A DNA stretch of 64,000 nt from Halocafeteria seosinensis (Eukaryota > Sar > Bigyra > Bicosoecida): NCBI GenBank assembly GCA_001687465.1, contig LVLI01000344.1:1-64000 (forward strand), read 5' to 3'. This document shows, piece by piece, positions 1 to 15,000 of the stretch. The notes beneath the pieces were generated by a model. It searched no databases. It saw nothing but the letters and a program-made list of their open reading frames with translations, and was not told the origin of the DNA. Each line of letters opens with the position of its first letter. Within the stretch, counting starts at the first letter, position 1. A program made the position numbers and the translations under genes.

Positions 1-3000
1 ATGTTATAATTGTCGCACCAGACGAATCAATGGAAAGGTTCCCACCAGACCCGGCAGAAGAAGAAGAGCCTGCGTGCACATCAACGTTAGCCCCTACACG
101 GGGGGAAGACCGTCCACTCTGAAACCTTATATTTCCCCCCTTTCCAAATCTGCTTTGCCCACCATGCATATCAACGCCTTTCCCACTAACAATACTCACA
201 CTAGTTCCGTCATTGTGCGNGGTCGAGCCAGTGGCCAATTTTAGGGAACCTGAACGCTTCCATGAATGCCCCGAAGACACAACTATATCGCCCCTCTCCG
301 AATTTATCTCGACATGTCCTGTGGAGCCCTGTCGACTACGACCACTCTCCACTACGATGTCCCCACTGTTGCTCCCAAATCCGCTACGGACATCGATTGA
401 AGAAAGGGGCAGCCCGGAAGAAGTCGACGGAATAAAGGCAACCATGCTAATCTCACCAGAGCCTTCAGCACCCCCGTTTGTTTTGAGATGTACCACACCC
501 CTCTCCCGACCAATGGGTGGGCTAGAAGTGCGCCCACTTCGGACTATGACACATCCTCCCACGACTCCTTCTCCACCCAAGATGGATACTGATCCTCCGA
601 CATCCCCACTTCCAGCGCGCCAACCAATCTTACTTCCTAGAGGACCAACATGAGTGTTGCCTCCCAACATTGAGATATCTCCCCCATCATGGAAACTATC
701 CCCCGTCACAAGACTGACTTGGCCGGATCTACCTGCATCTGACGCGCCTGTCTCAACGAAGATCGAATTGTTGGAGCTTGCGATGTCAACACTTCCATCG
801 CCTTCCGCTACAATATCTACGTCTGCTCCATTCTTTCTTTCTGAGGTTCCACCATGAATGACAATCTCTCTACTCTCCAAAGTGACCTTTCCCGAACCTC
901 CGTAGGCCATGCCGCTACGTAGCGATACATTTCCAGAACTACCTGTAGTCTCATTTCCTAATACCCCAGAAGACGATAACGTTAGTCTACCCGGAGATGT
1001 CACCCCTTCTCCAGGTTTCAAGACAACGTCACCGCCAACTCCCGGCCCAGCATCCCCATTGCCCCCCTTCACGTATACGACCCCTCCTACTCCCGAGACA
1101 GAGGTGCTTATTCCTCCAGTAGCGCGTAGCAAGCCACCACCGTGGTTTTGTGAGTTACCAGGATTGATAATGACGCATCCTCCCTGTGTTCCCTCACCAG
1201 TGCGTAGACGGAGATGTCCAGATACTTCTTGCAATGTGTCTCCCGATGAGAGCAAGACAGCCCCACTATGTCCACAGCCAAAAGCGGTTGAAATCGACAA
1301 ATCTCCAGAGCTGTCTCCCGCACCAGAAGAGACTTCCAACAAACTATTCGATACATTGTTCCCATCTCCACTTGTGATACGTACGTTTCCTCCAGTGTGT
1401 CTTCGTGACCCTCCTTTAACAATCACAGATCCACCTTGAACGACGCCGTTTCCACCCGATACGAAGATACGCCCACCCCTCCCTGAAGATGTCTGGCTCC
1501 CTCCAGCTGTGAACCCCACGGATCCCCCGTTTCCGCAAGACGCTCTGCCTACATGCAATCGCAGCTTTTCCTTCGAGGTACCGTAACCACTAGCCCCCAC
1601 AATTACGTAACTAGTTCCACTTTGTCCTCTTGAGTGACCCGTGGAAATGAACACGCTTCCCGACACGTTCGCCAAAGTCGGTGCGGAGACTAGAGCTGCA
1701 TTGCCGATCGAAAGGAGCCGTGTTGTTCCTCCACGATGAACGCTTGCAGCCCCTCCTTCAATAAACACGCCGCCTCCTTTCGCGCGCCCTGCTCCCCCAG
1801 AGGCTACGACTGATCCTCCGGCACTATTGTAGCTTGCACCTGATATGATTCGCACCATTGTTTCAAGGAGCTTGCTCTCACCGGGAAAAATGGCAATGTC
1901 ACCAGACTTTCCTTCCGACCGGGCAGTGCGCAGCCTAACGTTGGACGTCGATGACCGCAGGACTACTGATCCAGATTGCTGAGATGCCGTGCCTGTGAAT
2001 ATACTTACGTTTCCCGGAATCAAAGCATCCCCGGTTCTGGCATAATAAGAACTACCAAATGTCGAATACACTGAACCGGTCCTGTACATCGATTTACCGG
2101 ACGATACTGACACTGGACCACTATAATGCTTTGAAGAAGTCGATCTAAGTGCTACTACCGGGTTGCATGCTGCGGCTACAAGTGCAATGTTTCCTGTATG
2201 ATTGGAGGAAGAATGTGTGTATATCAGCACTGCGCCAGCAGACCCTGACGACTGACCGGCGAGCAACCGTACATTTCCACCCTTTGACAAGCCACTCCCT
2301 CCCTCTAGAGAGATCAATCCTGCTCGTTCTCCACTGTCTCCCGTACGGAAATCTGTAGCTGCACTAGTCCCTCTACTCACAGATCCTGTAAGAACCGTAA
2401 CGTCACCTGATCCAGCAGCGGCACTTCGAGTAGTGACGAGGACGCTTCCCGAGTTGTCTTCGCGGGCCTTGCCCGTGCGCAGCAGTATATCACCTGATTG
2501 GTTGAAGCTATCACCACTAAAAGCGCAAATGGATCCAGAAGATCTCGTCTTCGCGTTGCCCGTTGAAACTATGAAACTTCCAGAGCGAAAACCTAACCCT
2601 GTACGAAGCGCAAAGGAACCAGAGCACCGACCAAGCCCAGTTGATAGTTGAATGCTTGCGGAGATGCCCGTGTCTGGAGAGCTTCCTACTACGATATTGC
2701 TCCGCTTCGCTCGAAGCTGTACCTGCCCAGTGTTTGCTTCTACAGAATGCCCAGACGTCAGAAGAGTGAGCCCATTTGTGCTACGTGAAACAATACCGTG
2801 GTCTCCTCCTAGGATCAACGGCGAACCAGCGTCGTAGGATCTGCCTCCCTCGACGCTTACATCGGATGCCGCAATATCAATATCACCGTCCTGGATGCCG
2901 GTGCCGGCCCTGATTTCAATACGACCTGATCGCTCAACAGCATCTAGTGATCTCAATGAAACGTTCGCACTAAGAATTTGAATATGACCTGAAAAGGCTT

Positions 3001-6000
3001 CCATCGAATTACCTGAATACAGGACAATCGCTCCGGAATGGCTTCCGCTAGCTGTGGACAACGAAATCAATCCATTCTTTGTATTCATAGTCACATCCCC
3101 GCTAACTCGTGTACCCAGAGTGTCAATACGAACTTCACCAGAGGAAGAACCGGCTGGTCCGGAAAACAATGTAAGCCTCTGAGGTGAAATCGTCAGGAAG
3201 CCACTGGAGCGCTCCCCTTCACCGGTCACGGCCCGTATCCCCATAGCATTTTTACCGGTTGCCACCCAAATGCTCTTGCCAACAAATTGCATTGCTCCTG
3301 AGGTCTTGGTGGAACCAGTAGTAAAGACAATTTGCCCGGATCTTTTACGGCCCTTTCCACCTGCAAGGTTCACCACACTTCCAATAACGGAAACTTCCCC
3401 TCCTTTATATCCTCCGTCACCACCACTAAGTAACATTCTCCCCACGTTTCCCTGCAAGGCGTCCCCTGTTGTTAGCTGCAAAAAGCCCCCCTTACCACTT
3501 CCGTACCCTGCAGCTAACTTAACGTCTCCAGACACTGTAGCATTCCCGCTAGTTACAAGTATGGACCCTGCTCCTAGCGCCAAGTTACCAGACACACTTC
3601 CGCAACCGCTACTGGCTATAACGGCCCCACCCTTGTTAGCTTCGGAAGCGTTTCCTCCCTGGATGGTCACGGGTCGAGGGGCTTGCAACCCTACAGACTG
3701 TGACAGGAGGATGCTGCCGGACTCCCTTGCATTGCCGGTGGAAAGTTCAACGGAGGGACCGGAGCACGGGGAACCTATCGAAACTTGGCCACTCTCTCGA
3801 GAAAAGGCTGAATGTAACAGCAGATCGCCGCTGCGATCGTACCCTTCCGTCGACATGCTTATCTCAGACGGGCCGGAGCTACCTAATGTGATATTACCTG
3901 GTTTTGCGCCCTCCCCGGCATGCAAGACTATGCTTCCTCCGACCTCCCCTGTTGAACCCTTCGCTATAATTTCACGGCTTGTAAAGCTGATGTCAACGCC
4001 GTTACCTTCCTCTACAAACGATCCACCGAGAAGAATGTCTCCTGTGCGTACTCGACCGTCTCCAGTGTTTATCACCAAATCTCCACTCGTACGGCGCTTG
4101 CTTGACCCCGTGGACAACCTTAAGGATCCCGAGTCTGTAACAGCACTCCCCGTCTTGAGGAAAACATCACCTGACACTGCCCCTGTAGCGGTAGCTATGA
4201 TGGCTGGTCCCAGATACGGAAGGACACTGACATCACGGGTCCCTTGGACCAGCGTGCTGGCAGCTCCATCCGTGGAGGTTTTCTGAAGAGAGAATGTTGC
4301 GTGTTTGCGATGCATCCTCTCGAGCAGAGCCTTCAAATGATTTGATATAGTGCTCTGCTTCGTTCGCGCATGCAGAGCTTGATCCAATATAGAAACTCGA
4401 AGCTTTTCTGCATATACTCGACCACTAATGTTAAATGATGATTGGTTGGATGACAAAACACGCCTACCCCCGACGCCTACACCGAACCCACTCTGGAACT
4501 GGATGCGAGACGAGGCGCAAGAACTCCACAGAAAACCACGTTGTGAACGCATCTGAACGCCCCGGTGTGTGAAGGAGATATCAGAATCAGAACCACGCAG
4601 TTGTACAGCCCGTGCGGCAGGGTCACTACTGGAGTCTTCGATGGTAATATCAGTGTTTGAACGCACAGAGATGTTCCCTCCCGCCCCACTGGTGCTGTGT
4701 CCTCCGACAAAACTAGCGCTGGAGCCATTGGGTCCACCTCGAAAGATAAGGTCCCCTGACCTCCGTGTTGAGGATCCCGTTGCTACAACGAGGGCAGCTG
4801 ACTGTACCACAATGGAACCTGAAGACCTGACGGCATTGCCGGTATTAAGCAAGACATCCCCTGAAGTCGATCCACTAGTTCCAGAGTGGATAAACACCGC
4901 TCCAGAGCATTGCTGGGCGAGCCCACTCGCAATGTTAATGGATTCCTCCGTAGCGCCTGAGGAGACATTTACAACTCTTCCTTTCAAAGACACGCTTGTC
5001 TCGCTCGAAAGTGTATCTCCAGTAGCTATATGCACTCCTCCTGAAACAGCCGCCACTGTTCCTGAAGCATGGACGGCAACGTTTCCTGATGTAGATGAGC
5101 TGGGAGTAGATATCTCGATCCGTCCAGCCTTTCGCCCACTTCCACTATGGATTACCTTGCTCCCCAGCAAATGTAGACTTCCGGACATCGAGGATATTTG
5201 CACTGCTCCAGAGTCTTGCTTCGACCAACCACTACTTAGACCCACAGTTCTGCCTGCACGTACAGAGGAGCTACTTGCGGCCGAAATGGTGACGTTTCCA
5301 CCTTGGTAATGGTTGTTTCGACTCTGTCCACTGGCAATTACGGTAGTTTTACTACGGAGACTGATAGACCCACCCCGTACACCCGAGCTTCCTGCTACAG
5401 CGAAAATGGAGCTACGGTCCTGTCCGTCACCCTTCATTGCGATTCCGCAGGATGAGGACATGACAACAGAGCCAGGAGCTTCAGCATTTCCTGTTTGTGC
5501 CTCGAACAAAGAGTGCAGCGCATTTAGTGACAATCGTGTGCTGTTGAAATCAATCGAGCCTGAAGTTGTTGCACTGTCTCCGGTGAGAAATTTCCTCGAG
5601 CCAACTGTAGAGCCAGCGATGACTATAGACCCACCAAGACGACGGCCACCCGTGCTGACATCAACCGAGCCAGATAAGGTCGAGTTTTGCGTACCGATGC
5701 GTACATGGCCGGAAAAGAACCGGGATTGTCCTGTACGGACAAGCACCATCCCACTAAGCTTACCCCCTCCAGACTGCAGTGCAACTCCACCACTCTTGCC
5801 AGCATCGCCACTGATGATTGTAACAGCGTTACTGATCGCTGCTCCACCACTGTTTATTCCAATCGCACCACTTCGCGGAGCTTTGCCTGTCGACATCTGG
5901 ATCTGCCCCGTATGCTTTGCTCTTCCTGAAGCTATTGTCATCATTCCAGCACTAGTAGCCAAAACAGCACCCCCCGTCGTTCCGTCTCCACCTGCTATTT

Positions 6001-9000
6001 GAACAGTACCTGAGCTCCCAGCAACAATGCCGATGTTGCCCGCAGACAAAACGCTGCAACTTGAGGAAAAGCGGATATCTCCGGAGCGGGATCCTGCGTT
6101 ACTCGTCAGAATGAGGACATTTCCTGAGCGTCGGCCGCAATGAGAACTGAGCTCTAAATGGCCCATGTTGTCGTCTCGAGAACATGAAAGAGCAGCTACG
6201 GTTCCACCTCTCGATGAAACGCTTTCTCCAGCTTTCAGGTGTATGTCTCCACCCCGTACCCCGGAGCTGTTTCCCACTTCTACCAACACTTCATCTCGAG
6301 AAAGAATACGTATACTGGGACTGGACAGGGTTGGATACGTGGGGACAGTCACAAAGTCTATGTCACCACTTCCATAGCCAGGCGGAGAGCGAAGCTTCAA
6401 GGAGCGCGTGTTGGAATACACTCTACTTCCGGAATGTACAAGGAAACCACCGGGAATCCCATTCCGTGACTCACCTGCTTGAAAGACGGATTGCACGGCA
6501 TTGACAGCAACCGATGATACTCCAAATGTTCCACCGCCAAAAGCCTGATAGCCAATACTGCCACCTACCACGGAAGCAGAGCCTGTAGACCATCCGGTTG
6601 ACTGGGATTCTATTTCAATCTTCTCTCCATGAAAATTGAGACTACCGGAGTCGTTTGATACCCCACTTTGAACGTTAACGATGTTTCCAGATAGTCGCAC
6701 GTTTCCTGAACCTCTCGTCAACATTGCGATACTACCTCCTTGTTCACCTCCAGTGTGACTCCTGAGGGACAAACTCCCTGAAGATGTGTTGCCCCATCCC
6801 GTAGAGATTTTTACTCCTCCTGAAAAATTAGCTTTGCCGGTAGCTCCACCGACTCCTCCAGAAATAGCAGAGGACCCGGTAAATAGCTCGACACCGCTTG
6901 ATCCAATGTCCTCGCCAAGGCTGCCAAAATCTACATTGCCACTAGCGCCCCCGTCCGATGATCCGGATTTCACCAAAACTCTGCCTCCGACAAGCCCTTT
7001 TCCGGACTTGATACCTATAGACTCGTCGTCATGCGAGGTTTGTCCGTAGAAGAAAACGCCACCACTATTCAAGACACTATTTCCGGTTTTGAAACTGACT
7101 GTCCCCGAGTTCTCCAGGGTTGATCCCGTCGTGACATTGAGGGTGCCAAATCCCGAATTGAGATTAACGTCCCCTCCAACCGAACTCGAGCTACCAGATT
7201 TCAAATCAACAGTCGCTCCTGATATCTGGACAATTCCAGACATATGCTCAGTAGAGAATGCTGTCAAGAGAACTGCACCAGGGATCCCATTCCAGGATTC
7301 TCCAGCACGCACATAAATAGAATCAGATGATAACGTTATTCCCCCAAATGCGTCGAGTGAGTCACCGCTCTCTGACCTTAAACCTACGTCACCACATGAC
7401 GACCGGAGGTCGATCGACGATCCCTGACCAAAGGAGGCTAACGTGACGGGTGATTTCTTCGCATTCACGACAATATTTCCTGACTGCTTAGAACCACCGC
7501 CGGTAGTAATTGAGACAGCTCCGTGTTCAGCCGAAACGAGTGCATTGCCTGAGCTCTGAATAGCCTCCGCCGAGCGTAGCGATATGCTACCTGAGCCAGA
7601 CCCTTCCCCAGAGGAAAATGATCCCCGGTTAGCTATCGTGGATATGTCGCCCCCAAGATACCTCCCATCTCCTGCCTGTAACAACATCTTCTCTCCCTGA
7701 AGGAAACCAAGACTTCCACCACTGCGTGTGCCATTACCTGCCTGTACCGTTACACAGCCTCCTACGAATCCAATGTCTCCACCACTTGTTCCATGTCCTC
7801 CCGCAAGCTGTAAGTTTCCCGACACATACGCTGAGAACAATTTAGACCGCACCAACGCCGACCCACCCATGCTTTGACTACCCGAAGCTGCGACGGCTTC
7901 AATACTTCCGGCTCTAAGCTGAGACAACCCAGTCTTCACAAATGCTCTCTTGCCGAACACACTAACGCCTGAACTACTGTAAGACTGGGAGTTGCCGGAG
8001 CTCAAGGCCACTTTCCCAGTGCCACAGTTAGAAGACGAGGTTCGTATGGAGATTGGTTTTCCCAACGCCCGCAGAGACATTTCGCCGCCCGACATACCTT
8101 GGACAGATCCCCCAGCAGTATAGTAATGATGCTGAGACTTCACATCTATAAAGCCTGATGAATCGTTCTTCGAACTGTGGGTGCTTATTTGGAGGTTTCC
8201 GGAAGCCTTTTTCCCGGGAGATGTGCGCAGCGCAACAGTGGAGGCTTTGTCTCCACTGTGCACGGAAATGGAAGGTGATCCAATACTAACATGTCCACCG
8301 TGTGAGGTCCCTGAGTCCCCAGCTGAGACTCGAATGGCCCCTGCATTGTCTTGTGACATCTCACCCGAAGCAACTTGTATATCACGGGCAGAAACGAGCT
8401 CAACACTTGCACTTCCAATCAAACCAGATCGAGTCACAAGTGAGATATTGCCACTTCCTCGCATGTTTTTCCCAGAAACAAGGGTCAAACCTCCTGCACT
8501 CTTCAAGGAGATATGTCCCAGAGTATCGCCAGTTCCAGTTCTTAGACTGAGAGACGAAGAAGATGTGTATGTAATGTTGCCCGAATGACCAGGCGTCGTG
8601 TTACCAGTATGGAGCATCAGGTCTCCACTCCTTGTGGAGTCTACCGATTGGAGAGTCACAAACTGTGCACTGATGCTCACCGCGGAGGCGGTAGCAGACG
8701 AAGTACCATGTGTGTATATAGAACCTCCTGTGTTTCCCCCTCCCGCAATTACTTGGGCACTTTGAGCTAGTACACTAATGTCTCCGGAATTGTATTGTGT
8801 ATCTCCACTCGTCAAGTGCACGCTATCCCTTGACCAAAGGTTGACATCCCCAGCCTTAGATTCCCGGCTCCTGGACACTCCTGCGTTCACTAAGACGTCC
8901 CCCGTGTTTCCCCCGTGCTCCGCGATACTTCCACTGGCAACATGAATGGATCCCGCAGAGCGGGAACGAGATGTAACAAGGTAAACATCACCACTGTCCC

Positions 9001-12000
9001 CAGCTGCAACTCCAGAACTGACCCGTAAGTTTCCAGAAGATGCGGCTTTGCCTGTAAAAAGCTGGACGTTGGCAACGCCAGTCCTTGGACGGCTCAAAGA
9101 GGCTCCATTGAGGACGATGCTCCTGTCATCAATCTGCAATACACTGTTTCGAATCCGCAATTGCTCCAAAACTTGGATAGTTGGATCAAGCATGGATTTC
9201 TCGTTTCTCCTTGTTTTGGATTTATCGCTGCTCTCTGGTGACAAGCGAGCGTATAGCTTCCCGATACCTGTCATTTCTGCCCCGGACATGTGCTTGTCGC
9301 CAGGGTCTTGTAGAATAGCATTTTGGGAGTCATCAATCACGACAAATGGCTTTCCGCTACCCACGGTAAAATCTGCTTCGTGACCGGCAGAAAGAGCGAG
9401 GCGCAAACCTGAGTCAACTGTGGCATTGGTGTACAGCCTCATCATTGACATATTTACGCCTGATAGAACAACCCCAGAACCTGACTGAGAGAGACCAGTC
9501 TCTACTGGAAGTCGAAAGTTCACCGTTCTCCGGCCCGCCAAATGCAGATCCTTGCTGCTGTAAAGAGATATAGATCCTCCATCCCCATTTGTACTCGATC
9601 CAACGAGAAGATTGATACTTCCAGATGATCCCGTCTCTGTGTTCCCCGTTGAGAGCTCGGCACTGCCAGACCGACCCGACCGAGACTGTCCAGTACTTAG
9701 GAACATCCCTCCACTTTGTCTCTCAACGGAACAACCTGTTCTTATCGTGACTAAACCCGACGATCCATTGTGCGATGCAGAATGTCCGCTAGATAAGTCA
9801 ATACTACCGGTCAAACGACCGGCTGTCATGGACGGTGCTGTCTGGAAAGAAGTGTGTCCGCAATTGCTTCCACTAATCATCTCAATATTACCACCGGCGA
9901 GCTCACTGCTCCCCGCAACTATTTCGATTTGGTTTCCTCCAGCAAGTACAATATCTCCACCAGTGGCATTTCCTGTCGATCCGCCGAGGATGTTTATACT
10001 TCCACTCCTATTAAAATTTGTTTCACCGGTCGCCAGGACAGTCTTCGATCCCTTACCCAATAATGCGATCCGGCCTGCAATACCGGATACTGACGCTCCC
10101 GTAGTAAGCAGTATAGTGTTGCCCGCGTTGCTGGAGCCAAATCTAATCGATCCACCACTTCCTCTGCAGGTTTCACCAGTCTGCATTGATATAGTTGCGG
10201 AACTGTTTCCTCTGGCACTGGAAGCGATCAGTATGTGTCCCTCCGTGCCAAACGAGACTGCCCCAGACTTCGTAGCAGCAGCCGTCGCAATGGTTACAAG
10301 AGAATCCGTGCCAGAAGAGGATATGCGAGTTTCCAATGCTTCCAGCAGCACGGATCCTGATGACGCGAGCGTCAAAGAACTTCCTTTCATCTCAATGTGA
10401 TTGTTCTTACTCCCAGCACTGCTGATAGCTACTGACCCATTAACCGCGTTCGCAAACATGGACACATTCTTAGAGGACATGATGATGCCTCGTGAACTTT
10501 GGATGGCTATTGAACCTGTGGATGAGGATGCTCCTGTGGACAGTCGTATGTTACCGGACTCACGTTTACTTTGGCCGCTGGAGAGGGACAAATTTCCCCC
10601 ACGAGAAATTACTCGAGTATCTCCGTTACTACTAAGCACTGTACTACCACCAAAACTGCCTTCGCCTGCTGATATTTCAACTCGCCCCCCCATACGAGCG
10701 GAGCTCCTACCACCCTGAATCCATATAGCGCCCCCACCTTGAGTAGAATATCCCGAAGAGATATACACGTTTCCTCCTGTTTGACGCCCCATATTATTCA
10801 GCGAGTGGACAGTAATGCTTCCACTATTTCCGGCGGCTGCATTGCTGGTTACCATCTTTACTGTGCCGCTGTAGTTACTTCCTCCAGAAAGCATTTGAAG
10901 GTTGCCCCCTCTTTGCTCACCGTCACCAGCCTTTACAGAAATCTTTCCGCTTGATCCATTTCCATAACTGCCTGCAACCCCAAAGATAGATGGAGCTGTT
11001 AGAGAAATGGTTCCAACATCGCAGCGCGAGCTTCCCGTAGCAAGGGTAATACCTCCTTCGCCTGTTGAGGCCAGCGAGACCGAATAAGCTTGTACAGCCA
11101 GTCCTCCACTACTGGAGTTCTCCCGGTGTGCAGTCCGCAGGTTGATGGACTTAGACAAAAACTCAATCCCTCCGCCTCTCATAGATATCTTCCCCCTATG
11201 GACGGATGAATAGCCTGTTGACAAGTAGACAAAAGAAGGTACACCGGGACCTCCCAGCGTTACGTTGCCTGAGATTGAGGCCCTACCGCTTGATATACGA
11301 ACGTCACCGGACTTGTCCGATGGCCCAGTACGTAAGACCACCGCTCCTCCCGTCTTGTGGGCATTCCCTCCACGTACAGTGATTGCAGATGCTGAAACAG
11401 CGACTTTTCCATCTCCACCTGGAAAAGACATTATCCCAATATTACCCCCCGTATGGCTTCGAAAAGTGACGGAGCCGCTATTGGAGACTCCTGTAGATGT
11501 TTGAAGCTTTAGGGACCCACTTTGTGTGCCCGACCTCGTTGTTGAGAGCACAATGCCCTCAGCACCACGCAAACGCACACTGCCGGATCTAAGAGTCGAG
11601 GCTCCACTTTTTAGTATGATCATCGCATGAGAGTTAACCAGCCCCTTCTGACCACTCGCAACCTTAACATTACCCGACATTTCCGCATTTCCTGTGCGTA
11701 GGTTGATACTCCCGCTCCAATTGCTGGGCCCAGTGGATAGAACTAGGCGTGAACCCTCATCACTCCCTATTCCACCTTGCACAAGCAGGGAAGATGACAT
11801 TGCCGATGAAAAACCAACTCTGTGTCCCAGAAACGCAATGTCCCCACCCCCAGTGTTGCTACTGGGAACAGTCATATTTATCCGTACGGCGGAGAGACTC
11901 GCTCCCTTACTACCAAACTCGATGTCGACCTTTCCTGAAGTACAATGACTGACACCAGTACTAAAATAGAGCCCACCTCCTGCAGCCAACACTGCATTCC

Positions 12001-15000
12001 CCGAAGATGCAATGTCAATCTTTCCGGAGCTACTAATGGATATGTTTTCTGACCCATTCACAGCTTCTTGGGTTCGCAAGTTTATGTCTCCGGCTACACC
12101 GATTGACGACTTTCCGGTAGCCAGACAGATGTTACCCGGAGCAGTGGCGGTATTCCCAGTAGAAAGGGAGATATTTCCGGATCCCAATGAAGAGGTACCC
12201 GTGCCAATAGCAAGAGGGGAAGACGTTTGTCCATGTTGCGTTGAGAATAAAACCCAGCCGCTAGATAATTTTCCCTTGCCACTCTTTAGTCTTACTGCAC
12301 TTTGAGCACTTCTTACAACTATCCTTCCCGAGCCATAGGTGCTTCCATCGGAGACTAGGCGAACATCTCCTGAGGCATCACCGGACTTCCCGCTCCCCAG
12401 GGAAATCGTCCCGTGTACGCTGTGATGCGTACTTGCATTTGCTCTTGTAATCAAGCGTATGCTGCCGGATGATATATCAGCCAGTGCAGTCCCGATAATG
12501 ACTCCATTCCTTCCGCTTACAGAGACTGTGCCGCCAACAATAGAAACGTTGGCAGAATGAGAAGCCTTCCTCTCGGCTGATGTCACGCGCACACCACCAC
12601 CATACGACTCCACATATACGGAGCCACCCTTGACGTCTTTTGATCGTCCCGCGATTGCGTGAAAGCTTTCTTCCACCGTCGCTGCAATATCCCCACCGAA
12701 CGTCCCCAAAAATATGCACCCACCATTGTCAGCTTCCATAGACAAAGTGCTACGATTCCCGACCGCAGACAAAGCAATTCCCTGGGTAGCGCTCGCAAGA
12801 ATACTTCCGCCAGCACGCTGCGCCTTGCCAATTAAAAGTTGTGTAGTTAGCGCCGATATGATTACCCCTGAGCTACTGCTAGACTGGGAGTTACCGGAAC
12901 TCAAGGTCACTTTCCCAGTGCCACAGTTAGAAGACGAGGTTCGTATGGAGATTGGTTTTCCCAACGCCCGCAGAGACACTTCGCCGCCCGACATACCTTG
13001 GACAGATCCCCCAGCGGTATAGTAATGATGCTGAGACTTCACATCTATAAAGCCTGATGAATCGTTCTTCGAACTGTGGGTGCTTATTTGGAGGTTTCCG
13101 GAAGCCTTTTTCCCGGGAGATGTGCGCAGCGCAATAATGGAGGCTTTGTCTCCACTGTGCACGGAAATGGAAGGTGATCCAATACTAACATGTCCACCGT
13201 GTGAGGTACCTGAGTCCCCAGCTGAGACTCGAATGACCCCTGCATTGTCTTGTGACATCTCACCCGAAGCAACTTGTATATCACGGGCAGAAACGAGCTC
13301 GACACTTGCACTTCCAATCAAACCAGATCGAGTCAAAAGTGAGATATTGCCACTTCCTCGCATGCTTTTCCCAGAAACAAGGGTCAAACCTCCTGCACTC
13401 TTCAAGGAGATATGTCCCAGAGTATCGCCCGTTCCAGTTCTTAGACTGAAGGACGAAGAAGATGTGTATGTAATGTTGCCCGAATGACCAGGCGTCGTGT
13501 TACCAGTATGGAGCACCAGGTCTCCACTCCTTGTGGAGTCTACCGATTGGAGAGTCACAAACTGTGCACTGATGCTCACCGCGGAGGCGGTAGCAGACGA
13601 AGTACCATGTGTGTATATAGAACCTCCTGTGTTTCCCCCTCCCGCAATTACTTGGGCACTTTGAGCTAGTACACTAATGTCTCCGGAATTGTATTGCGTA
13701 TCTCCACTCGTCAAGTGCACGCTATCCCTTGACCAAAGGTTGACATGCCCAGCCTTAGATTCCGGGCTCCTGGACACACCTGCGTTCACTAAGACGTCCC
13801 CCGTGTTCCCCCGGTGCTCCGCGATACTTCCACTGGCAACATGAATGGATCCCGCAGAGCGGGAACGAGATGTAACAAGGTAAACATCACCACTGGCCCC
13901 AGCTGCAACTCCAGAACTGACCCGTAAGTTTCCAGAAGATGCGGCTTTGCCTGTAAGAAGCTGGACGTTGGCAACGCCAGTCCTTGGACGGCTCAAAGAG
14001 GCTCCTTTGAGGACGATGCTCTTATCGTCAATCTGCAATACACTGTTTCGAATCCGTAATTGCTCCAAAACTTGGATAGTTGGATCAAGCATGGATTTCT
14101 CGTTTCTCCTTCTTTTGGATTTATCGCTGCTCTCTGGTGACAAGCGAGTGTATAGTTTCCCGATACCTGTCATTTCTGCCCCGGACATGTGCTTGTCGCC
14201 AGGGTCTTGTAGAATAGTGTTTTGGGAGTCATCAATCACGACAAATGGCTTTCCGCTACCCACAGTAAAATCTGCTTCGTGACCGGCAGAAAGAGCGAGG
14301 CGCAAACCTGAGTCAACTGTGGCATTGGTGTACAGCCTCATCATTGACATATTTACCCCTGATAGAACAACTCCAGAACCCGACTGTGAGAGACCGGTCT
14401 CTACTGGAAGTCGAAAGTTCACCGTTCTCCGGCCCGCCAAATGCAGATCCTTGCTGCTGTTAAGAGATATAGATCCTCCATCCCCATTTAGACTCGATCC
14501 AACCAGAAGATTGATACTTCCAGAAGATCCCGTCTCTGTGTTCCCCGTTGAGAGCTCAGCACTACCAGACCGACCCGACCGAGACTGTCCAGTACTTAGG
14601 AACATCCCTCCACTTTGTCTCTTAACGGAACAACCTGTTCTTATCGTGACTAAACCCGACGATCCATTGTGCGATGCAGAATGTCCGCTAGATAAGTCAA
14701 TACTACCGGTCAAACGACCGGCTGTCATGGACGGTGCTGTCTGGAAAGAAGTGTGTCCACAATTACTTCCACTAATCATCTCAATATTACCACCGGCGAG
14801 CTCACTGCTCCCCGCAACTATTTCGATTCGGTTTCCTCCAGCAAGTACAATATCTCCACCAGTGGCATTTCCTGTCGATCCGCCGAGGATGTTTATACTT
14901 CCACTCCTATTAAAATTTGTTTCACCGGTCGCCAGGACAGTTTTCGACCCCTTACCCAATAATGATATCTTTCCGGCAGTTGTTTCAGCAGCACCCGTAG

